Part shown: positions 41,613 to 50,476 of the stretch, piece by piece
Layout of the letters: each line of letters opens with the position of its first letter
Numbering within the stretch: the stretch's first letter is position 1
Assembly (NCBI RefSeq): GCF_005155025.1
Contig: NZ_CP039731.1
Location: 4,295,892-4,359,891, forward strand
Length of the DNA stretch: 64,000 nt
From: Aquitalea aquatilis
GTDB lineage: Bacteria > Pseudomonadota > Gammaproteobacteria > Burkholderiales > Chromobacteriaceae
Direction of reading: 5' to 3'
The notes under the pieces: generated by a model
The model's database searches: none
Seen by the model: only the letters and a program-made list of their open reading frames with translations
Told to the model about the DNA's origin: nothing
Made by a program: the position numbers and the translations under genes

Positions 41613-42286
41613 CCCAGAACGACTACGACATCTTCGTCGACATGCTGCAGGCCGTGGCCGACCTGTACGGCAAGCGCCTGACCGAGTTCTCGATCGGGAT
41701 CTACTGGGGTGCCCTGAAGCAAGTCGATCTCGCCGTCTTCCGCGAGGCGATGAACCGCCACGTGACCAACCCGGACAACGGCCAATTCATGCCGAAGCCG
41801 GCCGACCTGATCCGCATGATGCAGGGCTCCAGCCAAGACAAGGCACTGCAGGCCTGGCACAAGGTCGACAAGGCCGTCCGCAGCATCGGCACCTACAGCA
41901 GCGTGGTGTTCGACGATCCGCTGATCCACCGCGTGCTGCATGAAATGGGCGGCTGGATCGCCCTGGGCACCAAGACCGAGGACGAATGGCCGTTCGTGGC
42001 CAAGGAGTTCGAGAACCGCTACAAGGCCTTCGCCAGCCGCCAGGAGCTGCCGGAATACCTGCCGGTGCTGGTAGGCATCATCGAGGCCGAGAACCGCAAG
42101 GAAGGGCACCGCGTAGAGCCGCCGATGCTGGTGGGTGATGCCAATGTGGCCATGGCCGTGATGATGTCCGGCACCAACAAGCCGGCGCTGGGCATGCAGC
42201 AGATGGCTGTGGGCGAGGCCAACCGGATCATGCAGCTGGTTCACAAGCGGGATGAGAAAACCAACCCCATGAAGGATGCCGCGTGA
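41609..42286 (+). CDS. Phage replication protein, helicase-loader-like
   Basis: 225 residues. N-terminal helical region with FSIGIYWGALKQVDLAVFRE and FMPKPADLIRMM, the arrangement of small loader-like domains partnered with DUF1376 proteins. A second helical part (about 75-215) follows. Binding of the host DnaB helicase is inferred from context only. No ATPase motif is present. Confidence 0.75.
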   Translation: MTQNDYDIFVDMLQAVADLYGKRLTEFSIGIYWGALKQVDLAVFREAMNRHVTNPDNGQFMPKPADLIRMMQGSSQDKALQAWHKVDKAVRSIGTYSSVVFDDPLIHRVLHEMGGWIALGTKTEDEWPFVAKEFENRYKAFASRQELPEYLPVLVGIIEAENRKEGHRVEPPMLVGDANVAMAVMMSGTNKPALGMQQMAVGEANRIMQLVHKRDEKTNPMKDAA

Positions 42287-42492
42287 TGGCGTGCGACTGC
42301 TGCGCCCAGCGCCACAAGTACATCTACCAGATGGGTTGCCCGGCATGTGAGGCCCGGTTGCTGGCCCGCACCGTGAAACCGCATCGGCTGGCGGCGTATC
42401 AGCGTGCTGCCCAGCGTGGCCAGGACGTGGAGGCACTGAAAGCCAGCGTGCTGGCGGAATGGAAACTGGATCAGGAAGGGAAAGCGGCATGA
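42286..42492 (+). CDS. Small Cys-rich protein
   Basis: 68 residues from the ATG at 42286 (a GTG one codon earlier is possible). CDCCAQRHKYIYQMGCPACE gives two CxxC pairs that could bind zinc. Helical C-terminal half. Overlaps genes on both sides, in the replication operon. Confidence 0.65.
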   Translation: MACDCCAQRHKYIYQMGCPACEARLLARTVKPHRLAAYQRAAQRGQDVEALKASVLAEWKLDQEGKAA

Positions 42493-42722
42493 GCGGGGAA
42501 TTTGATTTCATTCCGGCTCGGCTGATGCCCCGTTGCATCGAGTTCGTTTGCCCGACGTGCGAACACTCACAGGATCAGGGCATTGAGCTTGCCGAGGATG
42601 GCAGCGGCGACTTCCGTGTGCCGGTGGAAAACAGGTTTGTTGAATGCGAAGAGTGCGGCCAGCTGCTGGATATCGGCTGGGAAGGCTGGGGCTGGCACGA
42701 CGAAAAAAAGGCAAAAGTATGA
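42489..42722 (+). CDS. Small Cys-rich protein, zinc-ribbon-like
   Basis: 77 residues from the ATG at 42489 (ATGA with the previous gene). CPTCEHSQ and VECEECGQLLDIGW form two CxxC knuckles. Its stop overlaps the rusA ATG. No family name is recognised. Confidence 0.68.
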   Translation: MSGEFDFIPARLMPRCIEFVCPTCEHSQDQGIELAEDGSGDFRVPVENRFVECEECGQLLDIGWEGWGWHDEKKAKV

Positions 42723-43177
42723 AATCCATCACCCTGACGCTGCCCTATCCCATCAGCGCCAACCGCTACTGGCGCACCTACATGCCGAAAGGCTTCAAGG
42801 CCCCGGTCACTGCCCTATCCGCTGAAGCCAAGGCGTACAAGAAGCTGGTCGCGGCCATCGTGCACCGTGCCGGCATCCGCCAGCCGTTCGACGGGCGTGT
42901 GGCCGTGGATATCGCCCTTTACCCGAATCGCCCCCAAGACTGGGCGCGCCGGGCCAAGAAAGACCCGGAATGCTGGGATGACGACGTCCAGTGCATCGAC
43001 CTGGATAACGCCAATAAGGTGCTGCTGGACTCGCTGAAGGGGCTGGTTTTTCACGACGACAAGTGGGTGCGCAAGCTGTTCGGCGAGCGCATGGAACCTG
43101 ACGGCGAAGCCCGGGTAGTCGTCACCATCACGCAGATCAGCAGCGAGCGCGCGCAGGCCTCGCTGTTTGCAGCTTGA
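42719..43177 (+). CDS. rusA: RusA-type Holliday junction resolvase
   Basis: 152 residues. The start SITLTLPYPISANRYWR and the acidic set CIDLDNANKVLLDSLKGLVF with FHDDKWV give the Asp residues of the RusA active site. It cuts four-way junctions in phage DNA recombination intermediates. ATGA overlap with the upstream gene. Confidence 0.94.
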   Translation: MKSITLTLPYPISANRYWRTYMPKGFKAPVTALSAEAKAYKKLVAAIVHRAGIRQPFDGRVAVDIALYPNRPQDWARRAKKDPECWDDDVQCIDLDNANKVLLDSLKGLVFHDDKWVRKLFGERMEPDGEARVVVTITQISSERAQASLFAA

Positions 43178-43214
43178 GCAACACGTAACACCGCAACAAG
43201 AACAAGGGGGTTCT

Positions 43215-43742
43215 ATGCAATTTTCCACGGTCCGCAGTCTTGTCGGCTGGGCGTTCCAGATGTCCGAGGCTATCCCGGTGAAGGTCCAGAAATTCGCCGA
43301 GGCGGCACCGCGCGAATTCGATGCACTGACGCCGGACGAGCTCAAGGCCATGGCCGTGGATATCCTGGCAAAGGTCGGGCGCTTGCCGGATCGCGAGCAG
43401 TGCGTGTTGGCGGCCTACTTCACCGGCGATGTCCGTGCGGTGATTGAGGCGGCCAGGTTATTGCCTGCTGGCTGGCCGACGGCACTGCGTCGTGAGCTGA
43501 CCCGTGGCTGGGTAAACGACGAGGAGCTGGGGCGCAGCCAGAAGGAGATCGCCGAGACGTTCATGCTGTCCGAGGCGACCACGACGCGGCGCAAGCAGGA
43601 GGCCTTCCGGATCCTCAGCGGCACGTTCTCCACGGCCCTTGCTGTGGTCGAAGTTCAGGTTCTCGATCTGGTGCGACATGCAACATACCGCAACACCGCG
43701 CGCAGCAAGGCTTTTCACGGGGGTACTTGCGCTGCCGCGTGA
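43215..43742 (+). CDS. Candidate late regulator / antiterminator-like HTH protein
   Basis: 175 residues from the ATG at 43215, which has AAGGGGG 5 nt upstream. C-terminal half: LRRELTRGWVNDEELGRSQK then EIAETFMLSEATTTRRKQEA, a helix-turn-helix like those of phage late antiterminators and sigma-like activators. It is the last gene of the rightward early operon, the position of Q in lambdoid phages. A terminator follows 24 bp after the stop, ahead of the late genes. The role is inferred from position. Confidence 0.6.
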   Translation: MQFSTVRSLVGWAFQMSEAIPVKVQKFAEAAPREFDALTPDELKAMAVDILAKVGRLPDREQCVLAAYFTGDVRAVIEAARLLPAGWPTALRRELTRGWVNDEELGRSQKEIAETFMLSEATTTRRKQEAFRILSGTFSTALAVVEVQVLDLVRHATYRNTARSKAFHGGTCAAA

Positions 43743-43765
43743 AATTTTCTACACTGTTTTGCAGC

Positions 43766-43802
43766 AGCCCGAACCACGTCCAGTGTTCGGGCTTTTTGCT
43801 TT
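43766..43802 (+). terminator. Intrinsic terminator before the late genes
   Basis: Perfect 9-bp stem AGCCCGAAC/GTTCGGGCT with a 10-nt loop followed by TTTTGCTTTT. It separates the early from the late rightward genes. Confidence 0.88.
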
Positions 43803-43850
43803 TCAGGCCCTGCGCGTTTGCGTGGGGCTTTGTCGTTTCTGGAGCCAACC

Positions 43851-44051
43851 ATGCACATGGAACACGCCAAGCCGGTGCTCGACGCAGCGCACCTGAAGCA
43901 AGACCAGCATGTGCTGATGGCCTCCGGCCGGGCCGCCAAGGTCCACACGATCAAGCACAGCACGATCCTGTTCGAGTACCTGGGCACGCTCAAGCCCGAC
44001 GATTACATCGAGATCCCGCGCCACAAGATCCCCGAGATGGTGCGGGTGTGA
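43851..44051 (+). CDS. Hypothetical small phage protein
   Basis: 66 residues from the ATG at 43851, with a second possible ATG two codons later. Strand-rich: AKVHTIKHSTILFEYLG. First gene after the late-region terminator. No family recognised. Confidence 0.6.
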   Translation: MHMEHAKPVLDAAHLKQDQHVLMASGRAAKVHTIKHSTILFEYLGTLKPDDYIEIPRHKIPEMVRV

Positions 44052-44111
44052 CCTCTTCCCGGCCGACCTTTCCCACGTCGAAAGGAGGCTGATCCATTCC
44101 TGGAGTCGCAT

Positions 44112-44306
44112 ATGAAAGACACCCTTTCCGTCTCCGTGAACATCGTGTTCGACCGCAAGGCCTTCCAGCAGGCGACCGAAGCCATCATCACTGAGTACGT
44201 GGGCGAAAAGCACACTGAAGAGCTACGCGACACGATCAGAGACCGCCTGATCGAGGAGGCCGCAAAGCACTACACCATCACCATCGGTCAGCACTGCGTG
44301 AGCTGA
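44112..44306 (+). CDS. Hypothetical small phage protein
   Basis: 64 residues, helical and charged (FDRKAFQQATEAIITEYVG; EELRDTIRDRLIEEAAKH). Lies 29 bp ahead of the small-terminase gene. No family recognised. Confidence 0.6.
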   Translation: MKDTLSVSVNIVFDRKAFQQATEAIITEYVGEKHTEELRDTIRDRLIEEAAKHYTITIGQHCVS

Positions 44307-44335
44307 TTGGCACAACCCCATGACGAGGTACAACC

Positions 44336-44941
44336 ATGCCGAAGTGCGGGGCAACGACCCGCCGCGGCGGGAAGTGCCAGCGCGAGGCCCTGCCAGGCAA
44401 AAGGCGGTGTGCCTTGCATGGCGGGAAAAGCACAGGACCGAAAGACCAGCGCGGCAACAAGAACGCCGCCAAGCCCGGAAGCCTGTACAGCCAGTACCTG
44501 ACGAAGGACGAGCGCGAGATTGCCGCCAGCCTGGAGCTGGGCAGCGTGGACGAAGAGCTACGGCTCACCCGCATTCGCCTGATGCGCGCCTTGCGGCTTG
44601 AGCAAGAGCGCGGCGATACGCTGGAGCTGGTCGAAACGGTTGAACGTTCTGGCGGCGGCGAATATTCACCGGGCGACGAAGAAAAACGCAAGGTGAAGGA
44701 CTATGCCGGCCTGATTGACCGTCTGACTGGTCGTATCGAATCGCTGGAAATGAGGCGCGCAACGCTGATCCAGCAGCAGCTAGACGCCGATCTGAAGCGT
44801 CTGGAACTGAAAGACAAGGGCTTGCAGAAGGATGACGGACCGGTCGGCAAGATCGTAATCGAAGTGGTAGGAAGCCCCAATGCGCGAAATCCGAATGACC
44901 ATGACGGAGCCGCAGGCGAGGTTCTTCCAGCTACCGGATAA
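44336..44941 (+). CDS. Terminase small subunit, HGGXTP type
   Basis: 201 residues. The N-terminal knuckle MPKCGATTRRGGKCQREALP then CALHGGKSTGP is the HGGXTP signature. A DNA-binding helical part and coiled coil (about 60-160) follow. It selects phage DNA for packaging. Overlaps the large-subunit gene by 62 bp. Confidence 0.85.
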   Translation: MPKCGATTRRGGKCQREALPGKRRCALHGGKSTGPKDQRGNKNAAKPGSLYSQYLTKDEREIAASLELGSVDEELRLTRIRLMRALRLEQERGDTLELVETVERSGGGEYSPGDEEKRKVKDYAGLIDRLTGRIESLEMRRATLIQQQLDADLKRLELKDKGLQKDDGPVGKIVIEVVGSPNARNPNDHDGAAGEVLPATG

Positions 44942-46160
44942 ATACCCGGCCTTCGTCGGCGGCTTCGGTACCGGCAAGACCGAGGCGCTGGCCATGTGCG
45001 CCACGCGCGACGCCTTGCAGTCCTCAAACGCCCTGATCGCGCTGTACGAGCCCACCTACGACCTAGTGCGCCTGATTCTGGCGCCACGGATGGAGGAAAA
45101 GCTCTCCGACCTGGGCATCCGGTACCGGTACAACAAGACCGATAACATCATCTACACAGCCAATGGCGGCTGTGGCGACTTCGTGCTGCGCACGCTGGAC
45201 AACCCGGCGCGCATCGTCGGCTACGAGTCGTACCGGGCGCACGTCGACGAGATCGACACGCTCAAGAAAGACCAGGCGGCACTGGCATGGCGCAAGATCA
45301 TTGCCCGTAACCGGCAACGGCCCCGGGGGCTGGAAGATGCCTTCAACCGGGTGAGCGTGTACACCACGCCCGAGGGCTTCAACTTCGTCTATGAGACGTG
45401 GGGGAAGAACCCCAAGCCCGGCTACGCAATGGTGCAGGCGCCTACCCGCACGAACCCGTTCCTGCCGCCGGACTACATCGACAGCCTGCGCGCCAGCTAC
45501 CCGCCGCAGCTGATCGAGGCGTACCTCGAGGGCCGCTTCGTCAACCTGAACAGCGGCTGCGTCTACCCCGAGTTCAGTCGCACGCTGAACCACGCGCCGA
45601 CCATCGCCATGCCCGGCGAGCCGTTGCACATCGGCATGGACTTCAACGTCAACAAGATGGCCGCCATCGTGTTCGTGGTGCGCGACGACGCGCCGCACGC
45701 CGTCGGCGAGTTGGTGAAGGTGCGCGACACCCCGGATATGGCGCAGAAGATCCGCGAGCGGTACCTGATGCAGGGGCATCACATCACGATTTACCCGGAC
45801 GCCAGCGGCAAGAACACGAGCAGCAAGAGCGCGAGCGAGTCTGACCTGACCATCCTGCAGCAGGCCGGCTTTCAGATCATGGCCAAAAGTGCAAACCCGC
45901 CAGTCAAGGACCGGATCAACAGCGTCAACGCGCTGATCCTGAACGACCAGGGTGTGCGCCGGCTGAAGGTGAACACGGACCTGTGCCCGACCTTCACCGA
46001 GAGCCTGGAACAGCAGCCCTACGACGACAATGGCGAGCCCGACAAGAAAACCGACCACGACCACCCGAACGACGCCGGCGGCTACTTCATGGTGTGGCGC
46101 TGGCCAGTAGTGAGACCAATTGCAACCCACGGCGCGCATGTGCCGCACATGAGCCGCTAA
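44880..46160 (+). CDS. Terminase large subunit
   Basis: 426 residues. ATPase half: Walker A FVGGFGTGKTEALA, Walker B in AHVDEIDTL. Nuclease half: acidic residues in GMDFNVNKMAA, YPDASGKN and DHDHPNDAGGYF. It translocates DNA into the prohead and cuts it. The ATG at 44880 has TAGGAAG upstream; an alternative start is 44895. The portal gene follows after 1 bp. Confidence 0.94.
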   Translation: MREIRMTMTEPQARFFQLPDKYPAFVGGFGTGKTEALAMCATRDALQSSNALIALYEPTYDLVRLILAPRMEEKLSDLGIRYRYNKTDNIIYTANGGCGDFVLRTLDNPARIVGYESYRAHVDEIDTLKKDQAALAWRKIIARNRQRPRGLEDAFNRVSVYTTPEGFNFVYETWGKNPKPGYAMVQAPTRTNPFLPPDYIDSLRASYPPQLIEAYLEGRFVNLNSGCVYPEFSRTLNHAPTIAMPGEPLHIGMDFNVNKMAAIVFVVRDDAPHAVGELVKVRDTPDMAQKIRERYLMQGHHITIYPDASGKNTSSKSASESDLTILQQAGFQIMAKSANPPVKDRINSVNALILNDQGVRRLKVNTDLCPTFTESLEQQPYDDNGEPDKKTDHDHPNDAGGYFMVWRWPVVRPIATHGAHVPHMSR

Positions 46161-46161
46161 C

Positions 46162-47634
46162 ATGGATTTTCAGAACCTACAGCAGACCTACCCGCAAGAT
46201 GCGGACTATCCGGCACGCACGGCACGGCTGGCAGCCCTCACCCGCGTTCTGGATGGCACCATGTACGACTCGCTGCCCCATCCATTCGCCGAAGAGAAGA
46301 ACAACGCAGGCGAATATATCCCGCTGGCCAAGCGCCGGCCGTCAGCGCGCACCCGCATCTGCCGGACGGTGGTCAACGACTCGGTCAGCCTGCTGTTCAG
46401 CGAGGGGCACTTCCCGGCGGTTGAGTGCCAGGACGAGGCGACCCGCGATGCGCTGACCAAGCTGGCCAAGGAAACCGGCCTAAACGAAGTGATGATCGAC
46501 GCGGCGACGCGCGGCTCGGTCGGCTCGGTGGCGGTGCTCATGAAGGTGCTGAAGAACCGGGTTTTCTGGCAGGTGCTACCCAGCCAGTACCGAACCCCCG
46601 TTTGGGACCCTGAAGCCCCCGACACGCTGAAGGCGGTCAACGAGCAGTACAAGGTCAAAGGGGACGTGCTGAAAGCCCAGGGCTACGCCATTGCCGACGA
46701 CGACCTCAGTGCAGACTTCTGGTTCCGGCGCGAGTGGGATGCTGAGGCTGAAAACTGGTTCCTGCCGCTCAAAGTGAGCGAAGCCAAGGACGGCGTCCAG
46801 TTCGAGAAGGATACCGGCCGCTCTGTCCCGCACAAGCTCGGCTTCGTGCCGGTGGTCTGGATCCGCAACCTGCCTGGCGGGGACGACATCGACGGTGCGC
46901 CGACCTTCCCTGTGGAGGCCATCGACACCCAGATAGAGGCCGATTACCTGCTGTCGCAGGGCGGACGCGCGCTTAAGTACCAGTCTGACCCGACGCTGCA
47001 CATCAAAGAGCCGGCGTTCGGCCAGGGGACGATGGTCAAAGGCGCGGCAAACGCCATCGTGACCAGCGCCGAGGGCGACGCCAAGTTGCTGGAGATCAGT
47101 GGTGACGCCGCGCATGCGGTGATGGACTGGGTGAAGGCCCTGCGCGAAATCGCGCTAGAGGGGGCCGGCGGCAACCGCGCCAACGCCGATAAGCTCAGCT
47201 CGGCACAGTCCGGCCGTGCCATGGAACTGATGAACCAGGCGCTGATCTGGCTGGCCGACAAGCTGCGCATCAGCTACGGCGAGGGCGCGCTGCTCGATCT
47301 GCTGAATATGGCGGTGCGCGCGTCAACCAAGTTCAAGCTGGTTGACAAGAAGGGCCGCCCGCTGGGTGACCTATCGCAGGATGAAGACCTGACACTGCGC
47401 TGGCCGCAGTGGTATCAGCCGACCTATGCCGACAAGCAGACCCAGGCCGAGACGCTGACGACCCTGCGCGAAGGCGGCCTGCTTTCGCGTGAAACCGGCG
47501 TCAAGACTCTGGCGTCGAGCTACGACATTGCCGACCCACAAGATGAAATCCGGCAGATCGAGAGCGATCCGCCGCCGCCCAACTCGCCAGCCGCTGCGCC
47601 CAAGCAGCCCCCGCTAAGCGAGAGCAACGACTGA
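46162..47634 (+). CDS. Phage portal protein
   Basis: 490 residues, following terminase directly. Portal-type features are the start region, an acidic head-entry domain, and late segments such as EIALEGAGGNRANADKLSSA, LRISYGEGALLDLLNM and YADKQTQAETLTTLREGGLL, which match SPP1/HK97-like portals. It forms the dodecameric DNA gate at the head vertex. The Pro-rich tail (PPPPNSPAAAPKQPP) is probably flexible. A terminator follows. Confidence 0.85.
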   Translation: MDFQNLQQTYPQDADYPARTARLAALTRVLDGTMYDSLPHPFAEEKNNAGEYIPLAKRRPSARTRICRTVVNDSVSLLFSEGHFPAVECQDEATRDALTKLAKETGLNEVMIDAATRGSVGSVAVLMKVLKNRVFWQVLPSQYRTPVWDPEAPDTLKAVNEQYKVKGDVLKAQGYAIADDDLSADFWFRREWDAEAENWFLPLKVSEAKDGVQFEKDTGRSVPHKLGFVPVVWIRNLPGGDDIDGAPTFPVEAIDTQIEADYLLSQGGRALKYQSDPTLHIKEPAFGQGTMVKGAANAIVTSAEGDAKLLEISGDAAHAVMDWVKALREIALEGAGGNRANADKLSSAQSGRAMELMNQALIWLADKLRISYGEGALLDLLNMAVRASTKFKLVDKKGRPLGDLSQDEDLTLRWPQWYQPTYADKQTQAETLTTLREGGLLSRETGVKTLASSYDIADPQDEIRQIESDPPPPNSPAAAPKQPPLSESND

Positions 47635-47660
47635 CGCGGTAGAGCCGCGAACCCCAAGCC

Positions 47661-47685
47661 GCCCCGACGATTCGGGGCGTTTTTC
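47661..47685 (+). terminator. Intrinsic terminator after the portal gene
   Basis: 8-bp stem CGCCCCGA/TCGGGGCG with a 4-nt loop, then TTTTTC. It lies within the head gene block, 26 bp after the portal stop. Confidence 0.88.
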
Positions 47686-47700
47686 ATTCGGAGAAGACTG

Positions 47701-47988
47701 ATGTCTCACCCCAACCCCTCGTTACTCCAGGACCTCGAGCGGTTGCCCGCAGCGATCTGCGAGGCAAACGGCCTGACCGGCGCGATTCTGCTGATCCGCG
47801 ACGCACAGGGAACGGTTCAGTTTTGTGGCCATGGCGTAAACAACGCCATCGCCAACGAGATGCTGTCGATCGGCATCTACTGCAACCTCGACCAGCATTA
47901 CCGCAGCGTCGAACAAGGCCTGGCAGGCGCGGAAGCACAGCGCATCGCCGAAGAGATCAAACAACGTAACGAGGTGACCCATGCTTAA
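47701..47988 (+). CDS. Hypothetical phage protein
   Basis: 95 residues. GAILLIRDAQGTVQFCGHG then NNAIANEMLSIGIYCNLDQ suggests a small alpha/beta protein found in phage head regions. It overlaps the scaffold-like gene by 8 bp. Function unknown. Confidence 0.65.
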   Translation: MSHPNPSLLQDLERLPAAICEANGLTGAILLIRDAQGTVQFCGHGVNNAIANEMLSIGIYCNLDQHYRSVEQGLAGAEAQRIAEEIKQRNEVTHA

Positions 47989-48568
47989 GCCCCAACTTCA
48001 CGAACTGCTTTTCCGTCGCTTCATGGACCAGGCCGGCCCCGATGGTGGCGGCGGTGGTGGTGGTGGTGGCGGCAAGCCTGAAACCTTCTCGGCCGAGTAC
48101 GTGCGCGAACTGCGCGCCGAAAACAAGGGCCTGCGCCTGAAAAACACCGAGCTGCAGGGCAAGGTGGATGGCTTCGAGAAGGCCACGGCCGACGCCGTTG
48201 CCAAGGCGGTGGAAGAGAACACCGCCAAGGTGCGCGACGAGATCCGTGCCGAGGTGGCACAGGAAGCAGATCAGCGCGTGCTGCGGGCCGAGCTGAAGGG
48301 CGAAGCCGTCAAGGCTGGTCTGGTCGATCTGGACCAGCTGCAGCTGCTGGACCTGTCCGGCGTGAAGCTGACCAACGGCAAGCTGGAAGGTGCCGATGCG
48401 CTATTCACCAGCCTGAAGGAAAGCAAGCCTTACCTGTTCGGCCAGCCGCCGAGCAACAGCAGCAACCCGCAAAACCCTCCGCCGGCCAACCCGCCGGCGG
48501 CGAAGAAGGCGTCCGAAATGACGCCTGAAGAGTACGCAAAAGCCAAGGCCGAGCTCACCAAACGCTAA
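47981..48568 (+). CDS. Scaffolding-like protein with polyglycine linker
   Basis: 195 residues. A run of ten Gly (about 23-32) is followed by a long coiled coil (about 40-105: RELRAENKGLRLKNTELQ), a short folded part (GLVDLDQLQLLDLSGVKL) and a Pro/Asn-rich linker with a final helix MTPEEYAKAKAELTKR. Position just before the capsid gene and the helical, low-complexity make-up match phage scaffolding proteins. Confidence 0.75.
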   Translation: MLKPQLHELLFRRFMDQAGPDGGGGGGGGGGKPETFSAEYVRELRAENKGLRLKNTELQGKVDGFEKATADAVAKAVEENTAKVRDEIRAEVAQEADQRVLRAELKGEAVKAGLVDLDQLQLLDLSGVKLTNGKLEGADALFTSLKESKPYLFGQPPSNSSNPQNPPPANPPAAKKASEMTPEEYAKAKAELTKR

Positions 48569-48644
48569 GCCATGGCCACCCCATCGGGAGACGACCTCCA
48601 GGGGGACAGACGACCGTCCATAAACCCCTTGGAGATCAACCCCA

Positions 48645-49949
48645 ATGGCAATTCAGAACTTCCCGGCAGCACTGCAGCCGATCATCCAGCAGGGCTTTCT
48701 GGAGCGTGAGTTCCAGGATGCACTGCAGTCCCAAATCGTCTATCGCCGCGTCGCTGACCGGGAGGACTTTCCGAACAAGATCGGTGAATCGCTGACCAAA
48801 ACCCGCGCTGGCCTGAAAGCGCCGGTCACCACGCCGATGAACCCATCCAGCAACACCAACCTGGACAACGGCATGACTCCGTCCAGCTGGACCGTAGAAC
48901 AGTTCACCCTCAACGTGAACCAGTACGGCGACACGATGGATCTGAACATCGTCAACGAAGGCGTGGGCATCGCCTCACAGTTCATGCAGAACTCGCGCGT
49001 GAACGCTGTGCAAGCCGCTCAGTCGGTAGACCGCATTGCCCGCAACACGCTGTTCAACGCCTACCTGGGCGGCAATACCCGCGTTCGCACCACGCTGGGC
49101 GCGCCGGCTACGACCATCAGCGTCGATGACATCCGCGGCTTCCTTTTCGCCCCGGTCAACGGCCAGATGGTTGCGGTCAGCGCCGGCAACACCGTCCAGG
49201 TGCTGGTGGGCTCGAATACCTACACCCTGACCGGCGTGGCCGCCGACGGCACCAACGTGTCGACTGCTCCGCTGGGCATCTCCGGTACCCTGACCTTCTC
49301 GGGCAACGTGACTGTGGCGGACGGTACCGCGCTCAATGCTGTGGTGCACTACAACGCCCCGACCATCCTGCGCCCGAACGGCCGCAGCAACACTTCGGCG
49401 CTGACTGGCACCGATATCCTGACCATGGGCCTGCTACTGGACGCGCAGGCACAGCTGCGCAACAACGCGCCGTTGCTGGCCGACCAGGACATGTCCTGCT
49501 ACCTCGACAACAAGTCGATGCGGCAACTGTTCGCTGACCCGGACTTCAAGCTGCTGTACCAGGGTCAGTACGGTTCGGACGCCTACCGCACCGGCACCGT
49601 GTTCAGTCTGCTGAATATCGACTTCGTGCCCACCACCGAAGCGTTCCTGCAGACGCTGGGCAGCGTGACCGTGCGCCGCCCGATCCTGGTGATTCCGGGC
49701 GCTCTGGTCGAAGCCGACTTCAAGAACACCGGCAAGACCTTCGAGAACGAGACCCAGATCGTCGACGTGCACGACGGTATCGCGCAGGTAACGCGCCCGC
49801 CGCTGGACCGCCTGGGCCAGATCATCGCCCAGTCCTGGTATTACATCGGCGGCTTCGTTTGCCCGACTGACGTTACCGCCAACCAGAACATCATCCCGAC
49901 CGCGTCGAATGCTTACCTGAAGCGCGCTGTGGTGATGGAAACCGCCTAA
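48645..49949 (+). CDS. Major capsid protein
   Basis: 434 residues, HK97-fold type by position and size. Segments: PIIQQGFLEREFQDALQSQI, TFENETQIVDVHDGIAQVTR and QSWYYIGGFVCPTDVTANQN. An internal Ig-like or beta-rich insertion (about 175-240, TISVDDIRGFLFAPVNG, ADGTALNAVVHYNAP) is a domain seen in the capsids of related contractile phages. A scaffold gene precedes it. GGAG lies 8-9 nt before the ATG. Confidence 0.85.
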   Translation: MAIQNFPAALQPIIQQGFLEREFQDALQSQIVYRRVADREDFPNKIGESLTKTRAGLKAPVTTPMNPSSNTNLDNGMTPSSWTVEQFTLNVNQYGDTMDLNIVNEGVGIASQFMQNSRVNAVQAAQSVDRIARNTLFNAYLGGNTRVRTTLGAPATTISVDDIRGFLFAPVNGQMVAVSAGNTVQVLVGSNTYTLTGVAADGTNVSTAPLGISGTLTFSGNVTVADGTALNAVVHYNAPTILRPNGRSNTSALTGTDILTMGLLLDAQAQLRNNAPLLADQDMSCYLDNKSMRQLFADPDFKLLYQGQYGSDAYRTGTVFSLLNIDFVPTTEAFLQTLGSVTVRRPILVIPGALVEADFKNTGKTFENETQIVDVHDGIAQVTRPPLDRLGQIIAQSWYYIGGFVCPTDVTANQNIIPTASNAYLKRAVVMETA

Positions 49950-49995
49950 GCGGGCTGGCCGGGGTTCGCCCCGGCCTGTTCGATGGAGACGTGCA

Positions 49996-50232
49996 ATGTC
50001 GCTTGGAACCCCCTACGTCCCGGACCTGACTCCGAACGCCCAGGGCGGCGTGGTCAGTAACCTGTCGGCAACGCAGGTGCAGGCCGCCTACCCCGGCCAG
50101 ACCAAGACGCCGTCGGCCAGCTTCTCGATCACCTATGGTGGCCACCTGCTGCGCTTCACCAAGGGCGTGCCGTTCGTGACCAATCCGCAGCTGACCGCCT
50201 ACCTGGCGCAGCACAACTGCCCGGTGTCCTGA
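49996..50232 (+). CDS. Small head-region protein, first of a tandem pair
   Basis: 78 residues. The C-terminal half ITYGGHLLRFTKGVPFVTNP then QLTAYLAQHNCPV resembles the end of the next protein (FAYGGQILTFNYGEPFNADP). Probably a small decoration or connector protein; function unknown. Confidence 0.65.
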   Translation: MSLGTPYVPDLTPNAQGGVVSNLSATQVQAAYPGQTKTPSASFSITYGGHLLRFTKGVPFVTNPQLTAYLAQHNCPVS

Positions 50233-50233
50233 T

Positions 50234-50476
50234 ATGGCTGCCCCACTTGGAAGCACCCCTGTCGCCGTAGACGACGGCCAGGGCAACACCTTCGAGCTGG
50301 ACCCGGCCACCTTTATCGCCACCGAGCAGGCTGCAGGCCTGACGGTGCTGACGCCGACGCAGACATTCAACTTCGCGTACGGCGGCCAGATCCTGACCTT
50401 CAACTATGGCGAGCCGTTCAACGCTGACCCGCAACTGCAGGCCGCGCTGACCGCCGCCGGCGCACCGGTGCAATGA
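50234..50476 (+). CDS. Small head-region protein, second of a tandem pair
   Basis: 80 residues, starting 1 bp after the previous gene. FAYGGQILTFNYGEPFNADP then QLQAALTAAGAPV aligns with the previous protein, so the two are paralogues. The N-terminal halves differ. Stop overlaps the next ATG. Confidence 0.65.
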   Translation: MAAPLGSTPVAVDDGQGNTFELDPATFIATEQAAGLTVLTPTQTFNFAYGGQILTFNYGEPFNADPQLQAALTAAGAPVQ

